Shown: in pieces, positions 61,926-64,000 of the stretch
Numbering within the stretch: the first letter of the stretch is position 1
Layout: each line of letters opens with the position of its first letter
Source: JACKAQ01 sp965227145
GTDB lineage: Bacteria > Calditrichota > Calditrichia > RBG-13-44-9 > J075
DNA length: 64,000 nucleotides
Assembly (NCBI GenBank): GCA_965227145.1
Contig: OZ245730.1
Location: forward strand, 5,642,001-5,706,000
Direction of reading: 5' to 3'
Made by a program: the position numbers and the translations under genes
The notes under the pieces: generated by a model
What the model was told of the DNA's origin: nothing
What the model saw: the letters and a program-made list of their open reading frames with translations, nothing else
Database searches by the model: none

Positions 61926-63509
61926 TTAAAAACTATCCTTCGTCCATTTGCCGTTGAGCATGCGCCAGATGCCCAGCGGATTTTCGTTGTGCAACGCCGC
62001 CGGAAGCTGGTGTTTCGGGAAATTCTGGTAGCTCACCGGACGCAGGAAACGGTAAATCGCGGCGGTGCCGACGGAGGTGGAGCGGCTGTCCGTGGTTGCG
62101 GGGAACGGGCCGCCGTGCACCATCGAGTGGCACACTTCCACGCCGGTCGGGAATCCGTTGAAAATCAGGCGACCAACTTTGCGCTCCAAAATGGTGATCA
62201 GATCGTGCCAGTTGCCGAGTTCCGATTCGGTGCCGTGAATGGTTGCGGTGAGGTGTCCGCCGAGATTTTCGGCGATCGCCAGCAGTTCATCGCGGGAATC
62301 GCAGCTGATCAAAACGGACGACGGACCGAACACTTCCTCTTCCAATCGCGGGTGTTTGACAAATGTTTTGCCGCTCGCGTGGAGCAGTCGCGGCATGCCG
62401 AGGCAATCGGCATCGCCACTGCCGCCGTTGGCCAGCAGGCGCACATCTTCGATCGAGCTGATTGCTTTGATGCCCGATTCGTACGCGGATTTGATGCCGC
62501 GATGCAACATCGTTCCCGCCGGTTTTCCGGAAATCGCGGTTGCGGCAAGTTCAGAAAAAACATCGAATTGGGAATCCTGCAAACCCAACACCAGTCCGGG
62601 ATTGGTGCAAAATTGTCCGACGCCCAGCGTTACGGAATCCGCCAGTCCCGTTGCGATGGCTGCGGTGCGTTCCGCCATTGCTTCCGGTAAAATGAACACC
62701 GGATTGGTGCTGCCCATCTCCGCGTAAACCGGGATCGGTTCGGGACGTGCGGCAGCCATATCGAACAGCGCTTTGCCACCACGGAACGAGCCGGTAAACC
62801 CGACCGCTTTGATCGCCGGATGTTTCACCAGCGCTTCGCCAACTGCAAATCCGCTGCCCTGCACCATCGAAAAAACGCCTTCCGGCATGCCTGTTTTTTG
62901 GGCGGCTTTCTGCACAGCCAGCCCAACCAGTTCGGAAGTGCCGGGATGCGCCGGATGCCCTTTCACCACCACCGGGCAACCCGCGGCGAGTGCGGATGCG
63001 CTATCGCCGCCGGCAACGGAAAACGCCAGCGGAAAATTGCTCGCGCCAAAAACGGCAACCGGCCCGATCGGCTGGTTCAGCATGCGGATGTCCGGTTTTG
63101 GCAGCGGCTGGCGATCCGGTTGCGCAGTTTCGATGCGCGCACCGAGCCACGAGCCATCGCGAACCACCTGCGCAAATAGCTTCAACTGTCCCATCGTTCT
63201 GCCGCGTTCGCCGGTGATGCGGGCTTCCGGCAAGCCGGTTTCCTGCATCGCGCGTTGAATCAGCGCATCGCCGAGTGCTAAAATTTCATCGGCAATCGCC
63301 TCCAGAAATGCGGCGCGTTTGGAATGCGGAGCGTTCCGGAAATTGTCGAAACAGTTGCGGGCCAGCTCAACGGCGGCGTTCACATCTGCGGGGCTGCCTT
63401 CGGCAAAATGGGTCGGCAGCAATTTGCCGGTTTGCGGATCGGTTGCCTGAAATGTATCTGAAGTTGTGCTTTTCTGTTGAAATCCGATGATGTGTTTGCC
63501 GGTGAGCAT
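61926..63509 (-). CDS. Aldehyde dehydrogenase, ketoglutarate semialdehyde type
   Basis: A 527-residue NADP-linked dehydrogenase. Catalytic Cys301 is in GQFCTNPG, general-base Glu264 in VYAEMGSTNP, and Asn158 in FGASNFP. These motifs and the length match 2,5-dioxovalerate (alpha-ketoglutarate semialdehyde) dehydrogenases, the last step in hexarate, pentose and hydroxyproline degradation. Such an activity would connect sugar catabolism to the TCA cycle. No other pathway gene is adjacent. The start ATG at 63507-63509 follows GAGGG. Confidence 0.9.
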   Translation of the reverse strand: MLTGKHIIGFQQKSTTSDTFQATDPQTGKLLPTHFAEGSPADVNAAVELARNCFDNFRNAPHSKRAAFLEAIADEILALGDALIQRAMQETGLPEARITGERGRTMGQLKLFAQVVRDGSWLGARIETAQPDRQPLPKPDIRMLNQPIGPVAVFGASNFPLAFSVAGGDSASALAAGCPVVVKGHPAHPGTSELVGLAVQKAAQKTGMPEGVFSMVQGSGFAVGEALVKHPAIKAVGFTGSFRGGKALFDMAAARPEPIPVYAEMGSTNPVFILPEAMAERTAAIATGLADSVTLGVGQFCTNPGLVLGLQDSQFDVFSELAATAISGKPAGTMLHRGIKSAYESGIKAISSIEDVRLLANGGSGDADCLGMPRLLHASGKTFVKHPRLEEEVFGPSSVLISCDSRDELLAIAENLGGHLTATIHGTESELGNWHDLITILERKVGRLIFNGFPTGVEVCHSMVHGGPFPATTDSRSTSVGTAAIYRFLRPVSYQNFPKHQLPAALHNENPLGIWRMLNGKWTKDSF

Positions 63510-63744
63510 GGTTTCCCTCGCTGTTGGTTTTGGTTTCTGTTTCGGTTTTCCTGTAGCTAACTAATTTACACCCAACGTATCGCGGAATCAACCGTTGAGA
63601 AAGTCTGTGGAGCTGCGGCCGCTAACCAATCGAAAAAATACTATCTTCGCCCGGCAATTTGTATTATCTTTGCGACCGTTAAAATGAATACAGGGATTGT
63701 GCCTGTTTTTAAAATGTTTACCCAAAAAAGAGATGTGATGTTTT

Positions 63745-64000
63745 ATGATTACCGTATCAGATTTAAGCTTGCAATTTGGCAAGCGCGTATTGTTTGATGA
63801 TGTCAATTTGAAATTCACTCGCGGCAATTGCTACGGCGTGATCGGCGCGAACGGCGCGGGAAAATCTACGTTTTTGAAGATTCTTTCCGGCGAAATCGAG
63901 TCCACCCGCGGCAATATTTCCATCGATCCGGGCAACCGGATGGCTGTTTTGAAACAGAACCACTTTGAATATGAAAATGAGCAAGTGCTCAACGCCGTCA
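63745..64000 (+). CDS. ABC-F family ATPase, N-terminal part (runs off the window)
   Basis: The first 85 codons of an ABC-F protein: SDLSLQFGKRVLFDDVNLKF, then Walker A GANGAGKST and ILSGEIESTRGNI. ABC-F proteins bind the ribosome rather than a membrane partner. The visible part resembles the YbiT/Uup-like group, but subfamily cannot be settled without the linker. The gene continues beyond base 64000. A weak ribosome site precedes the ATG. Confidence 0.88.
   Translation, partial: MITVSDLSLQFGKRVLFDDVNLKFTRGNCYGVIGANGAGKSTFLKILSGEIESTRGNISIDPGNRMAVLKQNHFEYENEQVLNAV

Noticed and set aside
63665..63672. TATCTTTG, resembling the Bacteroidota -7 promoter element, before the ABC-F gene
   Set aside because: There is no matching -33 TTTG at the right distance, and a single 8-base match is expected by chance.

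Overview
The window (about 64 kb, roughly 50% G+C) is a gene-dense bacterial chromosome segment with 47 complete and two edge-truncated protein genes, no recognisable rRNA, tRNA or CRISPR, and no transposase or phage genes. The cell is diderm: it has TonB-dependent receptors, an LpxL/HtrB-type lipid A acyltransferase, an LpxH-like phosphoesterase, many lipoproteins and TatC. FecI/FecR regulation of receptors that carry carboxypeptidase-regulatory and STN domains is the style of Bacteroidota and their FCB relatives. However, many starts have strong Shine-Dalgarno sequences, SusD is absent and the housekeeping order is mixed. A non-Bacteroidota FCB lineage such as Calditrichota fits best. This placement is inference, not a database result.

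Region 1 (1-21.2 kb) looks like a saccharide acquisition and use locus. An ECF sigma factor, a FecR-type anti-sigma protein and two related TonB-dependent receptors are followed on the same strand by two sodium:solute symporters, an MFS permease, a GH37 trehalase and a PfkB-type sugar kinase. A 77-bp triple tandem repeat separates these from a GH13-like protein. A GH113-like glycosidase, fused to a large N-terminal region, faces the other way. There is no SusD partner.

Region 2 (21.4-33.7 kb) is mixed. It holds an aldo/keto reductase, a YhaM-like OB/HD nuclease, a DUF3365 haem lipoprotein, a large M23 peptidase, a PAS-PAS-GAF histidine kinase facing a coiled-coil response regulator, an EF-G-like GTPase lacking the usual catalytic histidine, and a LID-less adenylate kinase that carries a lipoprotein signal peptide.

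Region 3 (34-46.4 kb) has a BLUF photoreceptor, an AbgT transporter, seryl-tRNA synthetase, a cNMP/PATAN/pseudo-receiver protein, a Xer recombinase, a metallo-beta-lactamase-fold hydrolase, homogentisate dioxygenase, a sigma-54 activator, and a cupin lipoprotein and rhodanese.

Region 4 (46.4-64 kb) is mostly envelope and housekeeping: an M61-like lipoprotein, polyprenyl diphosphate synthase, TatC, LpxH-like and LpxL-like proteins, NAD(P)HX repair, a PpiD-like chaperone, DUF1015, an outer-membrane protein of unknown function, alanine racemase, an aldo/keto reductase, a ketoglutarate-semialdehyde-type dehydrogenase and the start of an ABC-F ATPase. Several dispersed palindromic repeat families sit in the gaps. 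The most unusual single gene is the lipoprotein adenylate kinase at 33044-33724.
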